From: Clostridia bacterium
GTDB lineage: Bacteria; Bacillota; Clostridia; Lachnospirales; Lachnospiraceae
Assembly (NCBI GenBank): GCA_003246295.1
Contig: QKAS01000030.1
Location: forward strand, 113,732-177,731
DNA: 64,000 bases
Direction of reading: 5' to 3'
In this document: in pieces, positions 33,750 through 43,162 of the stretch
How the letters are laid out: every line of letters starts with the position of its first letter
Position numbering within the stretch: the stretch's first letter is position 1
Notes under the pieces: model-generated
Seen by the model: the letters and a program-made list of their open reading frames with translations, nothing else
Databases searched by the model: none
What the model was told of the DNA's origin: nothing
Made by a program: the position numbers and the translations under genes

Positions 33750-35996
33750 TTAATGTTGTGCTTTAAATCGTTTTAATCTGAGCGCATTGCTTAGTACTGA
33801 TACGCTTGAAAGACTCATTGCTGCGGCTGCAAACATAGGTGTTAAAAGAGGTCCACCAAACAGGAATAAGATTCCTGCAGCTACGGGTATCCCAGTCACA
33901 TTATATGCAAATGCCCAGAAAAGATTTTGCTTGATGTTACGTATGGTATGTTTGGAAAGTAAGATTGCCGTAGGTACATCCATCAAATCACTATGCATTA
34001 AAACAATATCAGCACTCTCCATGGCAACGTCTGTACCACTTCCGATTGCAATTCCAATATCAGCCTGTGCAAGTGCAGGTGCATCATTGATACCATCTCC
34101 TACCATTGCAACTTTTTTCCCTTCAGCCTGAAGTTTTTTTACCTCATTTGATTTATCCTGAGGGAGTACTTCTGAAAGCACTCTTTTAATTCCTACCTGT
34201 GCTGCAATGGCATCCGCAGTTCTACTGTTATCTCCTGTAATCATTACAACTTCAATTCCCATGTCTGTTAATTTTTTGATTGCTCTGGCACTGCTGGTCT
34301 TTACAACATCTGCAACAGCAATCATTCCAGCCAACTTATGATTTACTGCAATATACATTGGAGTCTTTCCTTCACCCGCCAATCTGTCAGCATCTTTTAA
34401 CGCATGTTCTGATTCAATATTTTGAACCTCCATGAGTTTTTTATTTCCAATCAGAATCAGATCATTGTCTATTCTTACTTTGATACCCTGTCCCGGTATT
34501 GCCTCAAATTCTTTTCCCGCTAAAAGTTCAATTCCTTCTTGATCTGCACCTTTTACAATTGCATCTGCCAGAGGATGCTCACTTCCTTTTTCTGCTGAGG
34601 CTGCCATCTGAAGAATCTTAATCCGCTCATTTCCACCATATGTTACAATATCTGTTACTTCCGGTTTTCCTTCTGTGATTGTTCCTGTTTTATCAAACAC
34701 AATTGTCTGAATTTTATGTGTCAGTTCAAGTGCGCCACCACTTTTAATTAAAATACCATTTTCTGCCCCTTTACCAGTACCAACCATAATTGCTGTCGGT
34801 GTTGCAAGGCCCAATGCACAAGGGCATGCAATCACTAAAATTGCAATAAATATTTTGAGTGAGAATACAAGCGATTGTCCGCTTAGCATCCACGCAGCAA
34901 ATGCCAGGACTGCAATTACAAATACGACCGGAACAAAATATCCAGATACAACATCAGCAATCTGTGCAATTGGTGCTTTCGATCCCTGTGCATCCTCTAC
35001 CAATTTTATAATCTGTGCCAGTGCCGTATCCGATCCAACTTTTGTAGCACGGAATCGAATCGCACCATTCTTGTTCAAACTTGCCGCATATACCTTGTCG
35101 CCTGTCTGTTTTTCAACCGGAAGGCTTTCACCAGTAAGCATCGCCTCATCAATTGCTGTTGTGCCTTCTACCACGACACCATCAACGGGAATCTTACCAC
35201 CAGGTTTTACAAGTATAATATCACCCGGAACAACTTCTTCAATCGGAATCTCAGATTCTCTGTCATTCCTGATCACGATTGCTGTTTTCGGTGCGAGTCC
35301 CATTAATTTCTTGATTGCTTCACTCGTTCTTCCTTTTGATACCGCTTCCAGTGATTTACCAAGTAGAATAAGTGTAATAATAACTCCTGCAGACTCAAAA
35401 TAAAGACTTTCAACATAAGCCAGTTGGCCTAATGAAATCTGTACCGTTGCATAAAGACTGTATATAATTGCTGCAGTTGTACCAATTGCTATTAGGGAAT
35501 CCATATTAGGTGATCTAAGCCAGATTGCCCTGTAACCAACATAATAAAACCGACGACCAGCGATCAGAATTGGAATCACCAGAATAATCTGAATCAGTGC
35601 AAAATTAAGAGGATATGCCATGGGTTCAATTACGGTTGGGACCGGGGCACTTATCCACGAAATCATGGTTCCCATTGCGATATATAAAAGGGGAATTACA
35701 AAAATCGCTGAAACCTTGAACTTTCTCCAAAGCGTCTTGATTTCATTTTCTTTTCTGATTTTATCTTCATCAACCGCTCCTTTTTTGACCAGTTCAGCCC
35801 ACTGATATCCAGCTTTTTCCACAGCCTGTTTTACAGTATCCACCGAAATCTTACTATCATCAAAGTCACAATTTAATATTTCTGTGGCTAAGTTAACAGA
35901 AACAGATTCTACTCCTTCAACCTTCGCAACAACTCTCTCTATTCTGGCTGAGCACGCTGCGCAGGTCATTCCAATTATTTTCATAGTTGCATGCAT
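33750..35996 (-). CDS. copA: CopA, copper-exporting P1B-type ATPase
   Basis: A 748-residue ATPase. One N-terminal heavy-metal domain with GMTCAAC (Cys12, Cys15), the transport motif CPC (391-393), the phosphorylation site DKTGT (Asp435), the HP motif SEHPLADAI (~473-481), and GDGINDAPAL. The last helices contain FAYNVTGIP and the MSLSSVSVLSNALRL pattern, the signature of monovalent copper pumps. It exports Cu+ to the outside. SD AGGAGG. It follows the cupredoxin gene by 24 nt. Confidence 0.95.
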   Translation of the reverse strand: MHATMKIIGMTCAACSARIERVVAKVEGVESVSVNLATEILNCDFDDSKISVDTVKQAVEKAGYQWAELVKKGAVDEDKIRKENEIKTLWRKFKVSAIFVIPLLYIAMGTMISWISAPVPTVIEPMAYPLNFALIQIILVIPILIAGRRFYYVGYRAIWLRSPNMDSLIAIGTTAAIIYSLYATVQISLGQLAYVESLYFESAGVIITLILLGKSLEAVSKGRTSEAIKKLMGLAPKTAIVIRNDRESEIPIEEVVPGDIILVKPGGKIPVDGVVVEGTTAIDEAMLTGESLPVEKQTGDKVYAASLNKNGAIRFRATKVGSDTALAQIIKLVEDAQGSKAPIAQIADVVSGYFVPVVFVIAVLAFAAWMLSGQSLVFSLKIFIAILVIACPCALGLATPTAIMVGTGKGAENGILIKSGGALELTHKIQTIVFDKTGTITEGKPEVTDIVTYGGNERIKILQMAASAEKGSEHPLADAIVKGADQEGIELLAGKEFEAIPGQGIKVRIDNDLILIGNKKLMEVQNIESEHALKDADRLAGEGKTPMYIAVNHKLAGMIAVADVVKTSSARAIKKLTDMGIEVVMITGDNSRTADAIAAQVGIKRVLSEVLPQDKSNEVKKLQAEGKKVAMVGDGINDAPALAQADIGIAIGSGTDVAMESADIVLMHSDLMDVPTAILLSKHTIRNIKQNLFWAFAYNVTGIPVAAGILFLFGGPLLTPMFAAAAMSLSSVSVLSNALRLKRFKAQH

Positions 35997-36020
35997 CTTT
36001 TTACCTCCTCTATCTCTTTT

Positions 36021-36554
36021 TTATAAGCTTCCCGCCGAACAGCATCCACCTGCTGGTGGTATTACTGCGTCAGACCCGCTCTGTTCTTCTATAGAATCAG
36101 ATTGTGATGGTTCCAAAATGTCTTCACCGTCCTCTACAACAGTAATCTTTGACTGGATCATTCCCATCCAGCAACTATATGGAATCGTTCCTGATTCTGT
36201 TGGCGTGAACTCAATTACATTCTCTCCTGCTTCCAGACTCTTTGTAATGCCAAGTCCTGGTATCGAAAGCTTATTATTACAGAAATTAAGGTCTGCTTCA
36301 TCCACCGTGATCGTCCATCTGACCGGCACTCCTTTTGTTACAGTTATTTCTGGATAGGAATAAGAATCCATCTCGCTTTTTATTTCCTGGACTTCATCAG
36401 TCGCCTCTGTCAGCTCTTTCTCCACTGATAGTTCCGCTGTTTTTGCCTGTGCACTCTCAAGTCCATTACGGTTGCTCATTACCAATCCTGCAAATACAGC
36501 AACTACTGCAACTACCGCTAAAATACCTATTAACTTACTTCTATTTTCTTTCAT
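36021..36554 (-). CDS. Membrane-anchored cupredoxin with C-terminal CC tail
   Basis: A 177-residue protein: one N-terminal membrane helix (~8-27), a charged linker, and a cupredoxin-like domain (~65-141) with likely copper ligands Cys92, Cys128 and Met130/132 (IPYSCWMGMI). The tail is acidic and Ser-rich and ends GGCCSAGSL, with a vicinal Cys pair (171-172) that could bind a second metal. The domain is closely related to the C-terminal domain of its upstream neighbour. It probably receives copper outside the membrane. SD AAAGGAG. It lies 19 nt from the upstream gene. Confidence 0.8.
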   Translation of the reverse strand: MKENRSKLIGILAVVAVVAVFAGLVMSNRNGLESAQAKTAELSVEKELTEATDEVQEIKSEMDSYSYPEITVTKGVPVRWTITVDEADLNFCNNKLSIPGLGITKSLEAGENVIEFTPTESGTIPYSCWMGMIQSKITVVEDGEDILEPSQSDSIEEQSGSDAVIPPAGGCCSAGSL

Positions 36555-36573
36555 TATTATCTTGCTCCTTTTC

Positions 36574-37893
36574 TTATTCTACGACAGTGATTGTGCTTCT
36601 GATCATGTTCATCCAGCAGCTGTACGGGATAACTCCTGTTTTATCAGGCGTGAACTCTATGATATTATCTCCAACCTCTAAAGGAAGCTGAATTTCATAT
36701 TCAGGAATCATAATTGCGTTGTTACAACCGTTTAAAACCCCTTCTTCAACATGAAAATTAACTTTTACAGGTATTCCACTTTGTACTGTAATTGGTTCAT
36801 ATGACCTTGACGAAACTTCTACAGTCACAATCTGATACCCATCCTCTATCACTGGTACAAAGTTTTCAGTCTGCGATGTGTTTGTTCCAAGAGCAACAAA
36901 CCCTGACATTGAAAGTCCGGTATTTAACATTCCAAGTCCTAAAATCATAACCAAGACAGCTGAGAACATCATAAATTTTGCCGTCAGTTTTTTTGAAATA
37001 ATAGAACTTAGTGCCCCAAATGTGAACATCAAGGGAACTGTTCCGATGCTAAAGGCCATCATGGAAAGTGCACCTTTGACTGGATCTTCTGTTGAAAGTG
37101 CGAATAACTGCATTGCCTGTAGCGGCCCACATGGCATAAGACCGTTTAATATCCCAACATAGAGCGGACTATTGCTTTTCCCTCGCATATTCTTGAATAA
37201 AAATTTTGGCGTCCTCAAACTAAATTTCCTAAGCCATGGAAAAATATGAAGCATATTTAATCCCATAATAATCATGAAAATACCGGCAAATATAGCAACT
37301 GCCCCTCTCATGATGCCGTTGAAACTGATGACCGATCCAAGTCCGCCAACGATACCACCAATCACTGTATAGGAAATGACTCTTCCGAGGTTATAGAGAA
37401 AACTTGGTCTGAGACGTTCCAGTTTCCTATCACCAGTAGCATTAATACACTGTGAAAGATTAATACCACCGCACATCCCAATACAATGAACTGAAGTTAG
37501 AAGCCCTATGACAAATAAAGTTGCATATCCCATTCCTTGTTTTGCTTCTGGGAAAAAGTTAAACAAGGTAAAACCACCCAGACGATCAATAATAAGAAAA
37601 GCACCCACCAGAATGACCAGAATCAGAAAAAGCTGAGAATAATTTATCTTTTCATATTCTTTTTGATCAAATCCAACTCCTGTTACCTGGTATTCCATTT
37701 CTTCAATCTGCCGTTTTATTTCTTGTAATTTCACTTTGCTTTCATCATAAATAATATTAGCAGTGCCATTTTTGTAACTGGCTTTTACTTTTTTGACCCC
37801 TGGAATTGAGCCCACCTTTTTCTCAATATTTATCTCACAACCACTACATACCATTCCACTGATCTTAAGCTGTTTTGCTGTTTCGCTTTTCAT
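36574..37893 (-). CDS. HMA - SafE/DsbD-like membrane - cupredoxin fusion protein
   Basis: A 439-residue three-part protein. Residues ~5-72 are a heavy-metal domain with MVCSGC (Cys16, Cys19). Residues ~85-340 are a multi-helix membrane domain of the TauE/SafE (UreH/DsbD) type with HCIGMCGG (136-143), the His/Cys motif conserved in copper-linked members. Residues ~355-439 are a cupredoxin-like domain (GCNNAIMIPEYEIQ, IPYSCWMNMI). The layout suggests hand-over of copper from cytosol to an external site within one chain. The start is chosen for 7-nt spacing from GGGAGG; the ATG one codon upstream is possible. It is first in the copper operon. Confidence 0.85.
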   Translation of the reverse strand: MKSETAKQLKISGMVCSGCEINIEKKVGSIPGVKKVKASYKNGTANIIYDESKVKLQEIKRQIEEMEYQVTGVGFDQKEYEKINYSQLFLILVILVGAFLIIDRLGGFTLFNFFPEAKQGMGYATLFVIGLLTSVHCIGMCGGINLSQCINATGDRKLERLRPSFLYNLGRVISYTVIGGIVGGLGSVISFNGIMRGAVAIFAGIFMIIMGLNMLHIFPWLRKFSLRTPKFLFKNMRGKSNSPLYVGILNGLMPCGPLQAMQLFALSTEDPVKGALSMMAFSIGTVPLMFTFGALSSIISKKLTAKFMMFSAVLVMILGLGMLNTGLSMSGFVALGTNTSQTENFVPVIEDGYQIVTVEVSSRSYEPITVQSGIPVKVNFHVEEGVLNGCNNAIMIPEYEIQLPLEVGDNIIEFTPDKTGVIPYSCWMNMIRSTITVVE

Positions 37894-37980
37894 CATGATA
37901 CCTCCCAATCCGGATAAAAGAAGCAATGCTTTTCTTTATCTGAACTTATCATAATGTATCAATATGGAGATTTTATGGAG

Positions 37981-38023
37981 AAATAAAAAAATAGAAACAG
38001 GCGTATTAAACGTCTATTTCTAT
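37981..38023 (-). terminator. Terminator of the lacI gene, overlapping its stop
   Basis: On the minus strand ATAGAAATAGACG and CGCCTGTTTCTAT pair over 13 positions (one G-U, one mismatch) around TTTAATA, followed by TTTTTTATTT. The left arm is the last five codons of lacI. Confidence 0.8.
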
Positions 38024-39052
38024 CTTATTTACGGATTCTCTATAATAAGGAATGCAATTAATATAATAAATACCGTTCTCTGACGGGTTTTCCTTTTTTT
38101 CCAACATATGAATTATAACATCTCCTGCGCAATATCCTATATCGTGCAATGGCAACCCCATTGTTGTAAGGGGCGGCTTTTCATAAGATGCCATTTCTCT
38201 ATTATCATACCCAACAACCGCAATATCTTTTCCAACCTTTATTCCAAGTTCATCCAATCTGTCACAGGCTCCACCAGCAATAAAGTCATTCATACAAAAA
38301 ATTGCTGTGACACCCTTCTCAAGCATAATATCTGTATATTTATACCCGCTTTGCCGATCCCAGTCTCCATAACAGATCAGGCTCAAATCATATAGAATAT
38401 TTCCTTCAAATAAGGCTCTCTGGTAACCTTCAAGTCTGGCTAAAGTATGTAAACTATCTTTTTTACCGGCGATCACACCAATCTTTCTGTGACCGTTCTC
38501 TATCAGATGTCCAATCAGCTGAATGGTTGCATTCATATCATCTACTACAATGGAAGGAATTTCTTTTTTATCCGTAAAACCATATGCAACTGCTGTTGGT
38601 ATTTTAATATCATCCGGAATGACATTAATCAGTCTCTCATGAGCCGCTATGTAAATAATACCTTCTACCTGTTTTGACTGAAGTTTTTTTAACTCTTTAT
38701 GGACTATTTTTTTATAATCATTATTCTGATAATAACTATCTGCAAATTTTTTATACAAGCGCATGTTGACTAACAATATTTGATAATCATCTTTTTCACA
38801 GCGTTCTGTAATACCATCAATAATATCGGGGATTGCAAACACAGTCATATCTTCTGCAAGAACACCAATGCTCCTTGTGTTTCTTGTCTTCAGATTTTTA
38901 GCAACCAGATTCGGCGTATACTCCAGTTCATTAATAATCTGAAGTATTCTCTCTCTCGTTTCTTTACTTACGTTACCCTTATGATTGATAACGTTTGACA
39001 CTGTCGCAACAGATACCTTGCAGGTTTTTGCAATTTCCTTTATCGTAGGCAT
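38006..39052 (-). CDS. LacI-family transcriptional regulator
   Basis: A 348-residue repressor. The N-terminal helix-turn-helix is TIKEIAKTCKVSVATVSNVI followed by the hinge TPNLVAKNLKTR; the remainder is a periplasmic-binding-like sugar-sensing domain (IGVIAGKKDSLHTLARLEGY, AIFCMNDFIAGGACDRL). It is the last gene of the GH127 locus on the same strand, 62 nt after the YesL-like gene, and probably binds the two GTAAAACGATTAAC-type operators upstream of GH127. The inducer is likely an arabinose-containing oligosaccharide. Confidence 0.9.
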   Translation of the reverse strand: MPTIKEIAKTCKVSVATVSNVINHKGNVSKETRERILQIINELEYTPNLVAKNLKTRNTRSIGVLAEDMTVFAIPDIIDGITERCEKDDYQILLVNMRLYKKFADSYYQNNDYKKIVHKELKKLQSKQVEGIIYIAAHERLINVIPDDIKIPTAVAYGFTDKKEIPSIVVDDMNATIQLIGHLIENGHRKIGVIAGKKDSLHTLARLEGYQRALFEGNILYDLSLICYGDWDRQSGYKYTDIMLEKGVTAIFCMNDFIAGGACDRLDELGIKVGKDIAVVGYDNREMASYEKPPLTTMGLPLHDIGYCAGDVIIHMLEKKENPSENGIYYINCIPYYRESVNKIEIDV

Positions 39053-39114
39053 ATCGTAGACACCTCATCACAATCTTCAATGAACTCATTGTCTACAGTT
39101 TATCATTCTTTCAT

Positions 39115-39813
39115 TCAATCATCAATGTTTTCAAATGGATAAACGACTCTTTTCATTATAATTGGTACAATCATGGCACATACCGAGAGCTGTTGCATCG
39201 AAAATCCCATCAAAACATAAATGAATATTGCATATGGCATAAAAGTCAAAACTATAAAAACAAAGATGCAGTGTACAATAAAAACCATAACGCTGGTTTT
39301 CCATTCCACTATCATAAGGATGGATGCATTCTTTAGGATATTTTTACACGACAAATCCAGCATTGCATTTAAAACGAAACTATAAGAGGATAAACATGCG
39401 CCGATCATGAACACGGCAATTCCAATACCAAATATCATACTTCCCATCGAATGATATCTGTAGTTTCCCGAAAGACTCATCAGATAATATGCATACCCAA
39501 AAAGCATTCCAAATAACAACCCAAATGGAATGCCTTTCACCAGATTCCTCTTAAACTCTGTCCAGTAATCAATCATTTCAAAATTGTAACCTCTTTGAAA
39601 GATTTTGATTAGATAATAATTTAATGCTGTTATGGCTGCTGGTATTGTTATCACAGGGATACAACTTATCAGGAAAATAATATTGATTAAAATAAGTTTC
39701 CCTGTATAATTCATTAGCACATAAAAAATTCTTTTTACACCATTTCTTGGTGGTTCATTCTCATGCTCATTGTTCCCATGATACCAGTTCATAAACCTGC
39801 TTGTTATTTGCAT
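39115..39813 (-). CDS. YesL-like DUF624 membrane protein
   Basis: A 232-residue protein with about five membrane helices (LILINIIFLISCIPVITIPA, GIPFGLLFGMLFGYAYYLM and others). The early CIPVITIPAAxTALxYY pattern is the hallmark of DUF624/YesL, commonly encoded next to CUT1 sugar transporters in Firmicutes. The function is unknown; it may assist the permease. It lies 9 nt after the second permease gene. Confidence 0.85.
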   Translation of the reverse strand: MQITSRFMNWYHGNNEHENEPPRNGVKRIFYVLMNYTGKLILINIIFLISCIPVITIPAAITALNYYLIKIFQRGYNFEMIDYWTEFKRNLVKGIPFGLLFGMLFGYAYYLMSLSGNYRYHSMGSMIFGIGIAVFMIGACLSSYSFVLNAMLDLSCKNILKNASILMIVEWKTSVMVFIVHCIFVFIVLTFMPYAIFIYVLMGFSMQQLSVCAMIVPIIMKRVVYPFENIDD

Positions 39814-39822
39814 ATTTTATAC

Positions 39823-40683
39823 CTAATTCTTCATGCCAGTCAGCACGATACCTTCAACAAAACTTTTTTGTCCAAGAACATAAATAAAGATACCTGGTAA
39901 AATTGTCATAAACGTTGCTGCCAGTGCCACAGGCCAGTTCGTTCCAAAAGAACCTGTAAAATTTGTAAGCGCTATTGCAAATGTAAACTTGTCCATACTA
40001 TTGATGTAAATGATTTGTTGTAGCAAGTCATTCCATATTTGTATAAATAACATCATAGCAACTACTACAATTGCTGGTTTAATAGATGGCACCAGAATCG
40101 TCCATAAAATACGCATCCTGCTGGCGCCATCGATTGCTGCTGCTTCATCTAATTCAATGGGTATTGTCATTAGAAATTGTCGTATTAAAAATATATTAAA
40201 AAATCCACCTCCCGTTAAAAACGGAAGTATAAGAGGCCAGTAGGTATCACCAAGACCAAATCCTTTTGTCCACATAACATAAAGTGGTATCAGGGTGACC
40301 ATACCTGGTAACAATATAGTGCCTACGCAAATATTAAAGAATATCTTTTTCCCTCTGAAACGAAGTCTTGCAAATGCATAACCGCAAAAAATAGCTGTTA
40401 TTGTTCCAAAAGTAACTGCAGGTACAATTATTGTAAATGTATTTTTAAAATAGGTCCAATACTCAAATGTTTCAAGTGCTTTCGAGTAATTTGCCCATAA
40501 CCATTCATGTGGTATGAACGAAGGCGGATACTCATTAATTGTTGCAGTACTCATGAGCGAGGATCTGAAAATCCACCAAATCGGCAATAGAACAAGTGCT
40601 GCTAATACCAGAACAAACAAGGATGCAAGAAGATTTATCATCTTTTCTTTTCTAGTCTTTTTTCTGACATATTTCGCTGCCAT
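39823..40683 (-). CDS. CUT1 sugar ABC permease (MalG type)
   Basis: A 286-residue permease with six membrane helices and the EAA loop PIELDEAAAIDGASRMRILW followed by ILVPSIKPAIVVV. It pairs with the neighbouring MalF-type permease. SD GGGGGAATAATC. No cognate ATPase is encoded in the locus, so a shared MsmX/UgpC-type ATPase is presumed. Confidence 0.92.
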   Translation of the reverse strand: MAAKYVRKKTRKEKMINLLASLFVLVLAALVLLPIWWIFRSSLMSTATINEYPPSFIPHEWLWANYSKALETFEYWTYFKNTFTIIVPAVTFGTITAIFCGYAFARLRFRGKKIFFNICVGTILLPGMVTLIPLYVMWTKGFGLGDTYWPLILPFLTGGGFFNIFLIRQFLMTIPIELDEAAAIDGASRMRILWTILVPSIKPAIVVVAMMLFIQIWNDLLQQIIYINSMDKFTFAIALTNFTGSFGTNWPVALAATFMTILPGIFIYVLGQKSFVEGIVLTGMKN

Positions 40684-40685
40684 GA

Positions 40686-41597
40686 TTATTCCCCCTCTCC
40701 AAATACCTGATTCTTCTGTGTTGTAAATAAAATGACTGTAAAAACACCTACAAGCAAGAAGAAAATAACCGAATATGCTGCAGCATAACCCATTTTATTT
40801 TTCTGGAAACCATAAAGATATATTACATATGACATAAACATAGATTTCTTTCCTGGTCCGCCATCTGTAAGTGCCAGTGCAGGATTAATAACCTGTAAAT
40901 GAGTAATCAATGCTGTTAAAACATTGTAAAATATGATAGGTGAAATACTTGGAATCGTTACATTAATAAATCTTTGCCATGCATTTGCTCCATCAATTCT
41001 TGCTGCTTCAAGATACACTCTTGGCACATTTTGTAACCCTGCTAAAAATATGACAATCAAGTTACCACTAGTCCAGATTGCAATCATGACCAATGACGGA
41101 ATAACCTGATTCGGGCTGTCAAGAAATCTCTGTGGAGAAATACCTACCATTCTAAGCACAAAATTAAATAATCCAAAGTTCCCTTCATAAAGCCACTCCC
41201 AGCCCTTAAAAACTCCTATTGCTGGTAAAAGATAAGGGACAAAGAAAATAGACCGGAACAGGGTTCTGCCTTTAATCTCCATATTCAATAACAAAGCAAT
41301 TATCAAAGAATAGAGAACTGCTCCGACAACTGCCAAAAATGCATACAGAATGGTAGCTTTGATCGATTCAGCCAGATAGATGTCTTTTGTAAAAATTCTT
41401 TCAAAATTTCCAAATCCAATAAATTTGGGTGTGGTCAATCCATTCCAGTCGAAAAAGCTTAATACAAATACTGCAAGTGTTGGAACATAGCTTATCAGCG
41501 AAACACCAAGAAATGCCGGAATCAGGCAAAGGTATGCTGTTCGCTCTTCTTTTTTTCCTGCTCTGGATATATTGTTTGTCGTTTTATTCCTTCTCAT
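40686..41597 (-). CDS. CUT1 sugar ABC permease (MalF type)
   Basis: A 303-residue permease; the start is MRRNKTTNNISRAGKK after AAGGGG, rather than an 11-residue extension that would overlap the intergenic hairpin. Six membrane helices and the EAA loop VPRVYLEAARIDGANAWQRF are visible, then LALTDGGPGKKS, a conserved block of this subfamily. It stops 2 nt before the MalG-type gene. Confidence 0.92.
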   Translation of the reverse strand: MRRNKTTNNISRAGKKEERTAYLCLIPAFLGVSLISYVPTLAVFVLSFFDWNGLTTPKFIGFGNFERIFTKDIYLAESIKATILYAFLAVVGAVLYSLIIALLLNMEIKGRTLFRSIFFVPYLLPAIGVFKGWEWLYEGNFGLFNFVLRMVGISPQRFLDSPNQVIPSLVMIAIWTSGNLIVIFLAGLQNVPRVYLEAARIDGANAWQRFINVTIPSISPIIFYNVLTALITHLQVINPALALTDGGPGKKSMFMSYVIYLYGFQKNKMGYAAAYSVIFFLLVGVFTVILFTTQKNQVFGEGE

Positions 41598-41616
41598 TTC
41601 AGAACCCCTTAATGAA

Positions 41617-41649
41617 CAGGTGGACTGCATTCAAAATGCCGCCCACCTG
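41617..41649 (-). repeat. Intergenic hairpin between binding protein and permease
   Basis: On the minus strand CAGGTGG-N3-GCATT pairs with AATGC-N3-CCACCTG (12 bp with an internal loop). There is no U-tract. Such hairpins behind binding-protein genes commonly stabilise the upstream mRNA and keep permease levels low. Confidence 0.65.
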
Positions 41650-41659
41650 CAAAATTTTA

Positions 41660-43114
41660 TTATTGTGGATTGCTTTCGTCAAAGATTGACTGTAATTCTT
41701 CTTTGTTCTCTGCAATAGCTTCCTTCATGGTCTGCTCTCCTGCCCATACATTAGAGAATACAGTATCAAGTGTAGCATTAAATTCTTCTGTTCCATTTAC
41801 ATAATACCATGCTGCAGAAGATGCATTGTTTTTAGCGTAATCTACAACGGCACTCTTATACATTTCTTTTTCTGGGAAGTTAGGGTTACTAATCCATTTA
41901 TCAGTTTTATCTGCTTCAGTATACCATGAATCTAAGATTGGCATCCATGTTCCTGCTTCAATTAATGCCCATGAGTTTTCTTCCTGATAATACCATTTCA
42001 GCCATTCCATTGCCTCAGCTGGATGTTCTGTTGTTGCAAAAACAACATTTGGTCCACCGGTACAAATTGTTACAGGATTTTTCATATATGGAAGAACACC
42101 AACGCCATATTCAAAGTCAGCATTAGGACCAAGGAAAGTTCCAACATTCCACTGTCCGTCTGTAGCCATAACTACTTTTTTACTTCCAAGTGAAGACTCT
42201 AACGCATTTGCTGCGCTGGTTACAGGAGGAGCACAATGATATACATCAGAAAGATCTGCAATTTTTTGTAACGCATCAACTGTTGCTTCGCTGTCGATTG
42301 TACATTGTGTTCCATCCTGGCTGTAATAACCACCACCATTGGACAATGCCCATGCTTCAAGCTGCCATGGAAGTGTATTCACTGTACATCCATATACATC
42401 AATATTTTCTGGATCAAAAGCTGGATCAAGTGCATTTTTCCCATTCATATCAAGTGTTAATGTCTGTGCAACTTTAACAAAATTATCCCAATCCCATGCC
42501 TGATCAGCACTTGCCGGTGGTGTTACTTCGTTTATGTCAAGTCCCTGTTTGTCACAAACTTCTTTTAATAAATCATTGTTGTACCATAAATTCAGAATTT
42601 CATTTGCTGCGGAGTATGCAACAGGCGTTCCTTCATACTTAAATGTAAGGCTATCAAGTGGTTTTGCATCTCCTTCTCCGTACATACCACTAATGTCTGC
42701 AAGGAGTCCATTTTCAGCAAATTTTAACACACCTGCTTCACTCATAATTGCTGTGTCTGGAAGTTCCCCTGCCGTTGCCATAGCATTTAACTTTGTTACA
42801 TAGGTATCATGATCAATTTTAACTACTTCTACTTCAATCTTGTCCTGTTCACTGTTGAATTTATCAGCGATTTTCTGTGTCGCTACAGTTTCAGTTTCAT
42901 TACCCCACTGTGCATATGTAATTTTAACTTTTTCACCACTTCCTGAATCACTGCTTTCCTCTGTTGCTTCAGCATCTGCTGTGGCAACTTCCTCTGATGC
43001 TGCTTCTTCTGTTACCGCTTCCCCTGCATCACTGCTTTTCGCACAACCTGATAATAATATGCTGCTTGTTAAAACTGCAACTAAAATTGTGCTCAATACT
43101 TGTTTCTTTTTCAT
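41660..43114 (-). CDS. CUT1 sugar-binding lipoprotein
   Basis: A 484-residue extracellular solute-binding protein family 1 member. The signal peptide ends in LSGC (Cys24), then a Glu/Ala/Ser-rich linker. The mature domain has ITYAQWGNETETVATQKIAD and later EAMEWLKWYYQEEN, typical of the family. It is the first transporter gene, 48 nt after GH127. From the neighbouring GH127 the ligand is probably an arabino-oligosaccharide. SD AAAGGAG. Confidence 0.92.
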   Translation of the reverse strand: MKKKQVLSTILVAVLTSSILLSGCAKSSDAGEAVTEEAASEEVATADAEATEESSDSGSGEKVKITYAQWGNETETVATQKIADKFNSEQDKIEVEVVKIDHDTYVTKLNAMATAGELPDTAIMSEAGVLKFAENGLLADISGMYGEGDAKPLDSLTFKYEGTPVAYSAANEILNLWYNNDLLKEVCDKQGLDINEVTPPASADQAWDWDNFVKVAQTLTLDMNGKNALDPAFDPENIDVYGCTVNTLPWQLEAWALSNGGGYYSQDGTQCTIDSEATVDALQKIADLSDVYHCAPPVTSAANALESSLGSKKVVMATDGQWNVGTFLGPNADFEYGVGVLPYMKNPVTICTGGPNVVFATTEHPAEAMEWLKWYYQEENSWALIEAGTWMPILDSWYTEADKTDKWISNPNFPEKEMYKSAVVDYAKNNASSAAWYYVNGTEEFNATLDTVFSNVWAGEQTMKEAIAENKEELQSIFDESNPQ

Positions 43115-43162
43115 ACACTTCTCTCCTTTTCATTATTATAATACGGTTTGTAGAAACACCGT

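Noticed and set aside
34855..35403. A 182-codon plus-strand frame opposite copA
   Set aside because: It is antisense to well-conserved CopA motifs and has no ribosome site.
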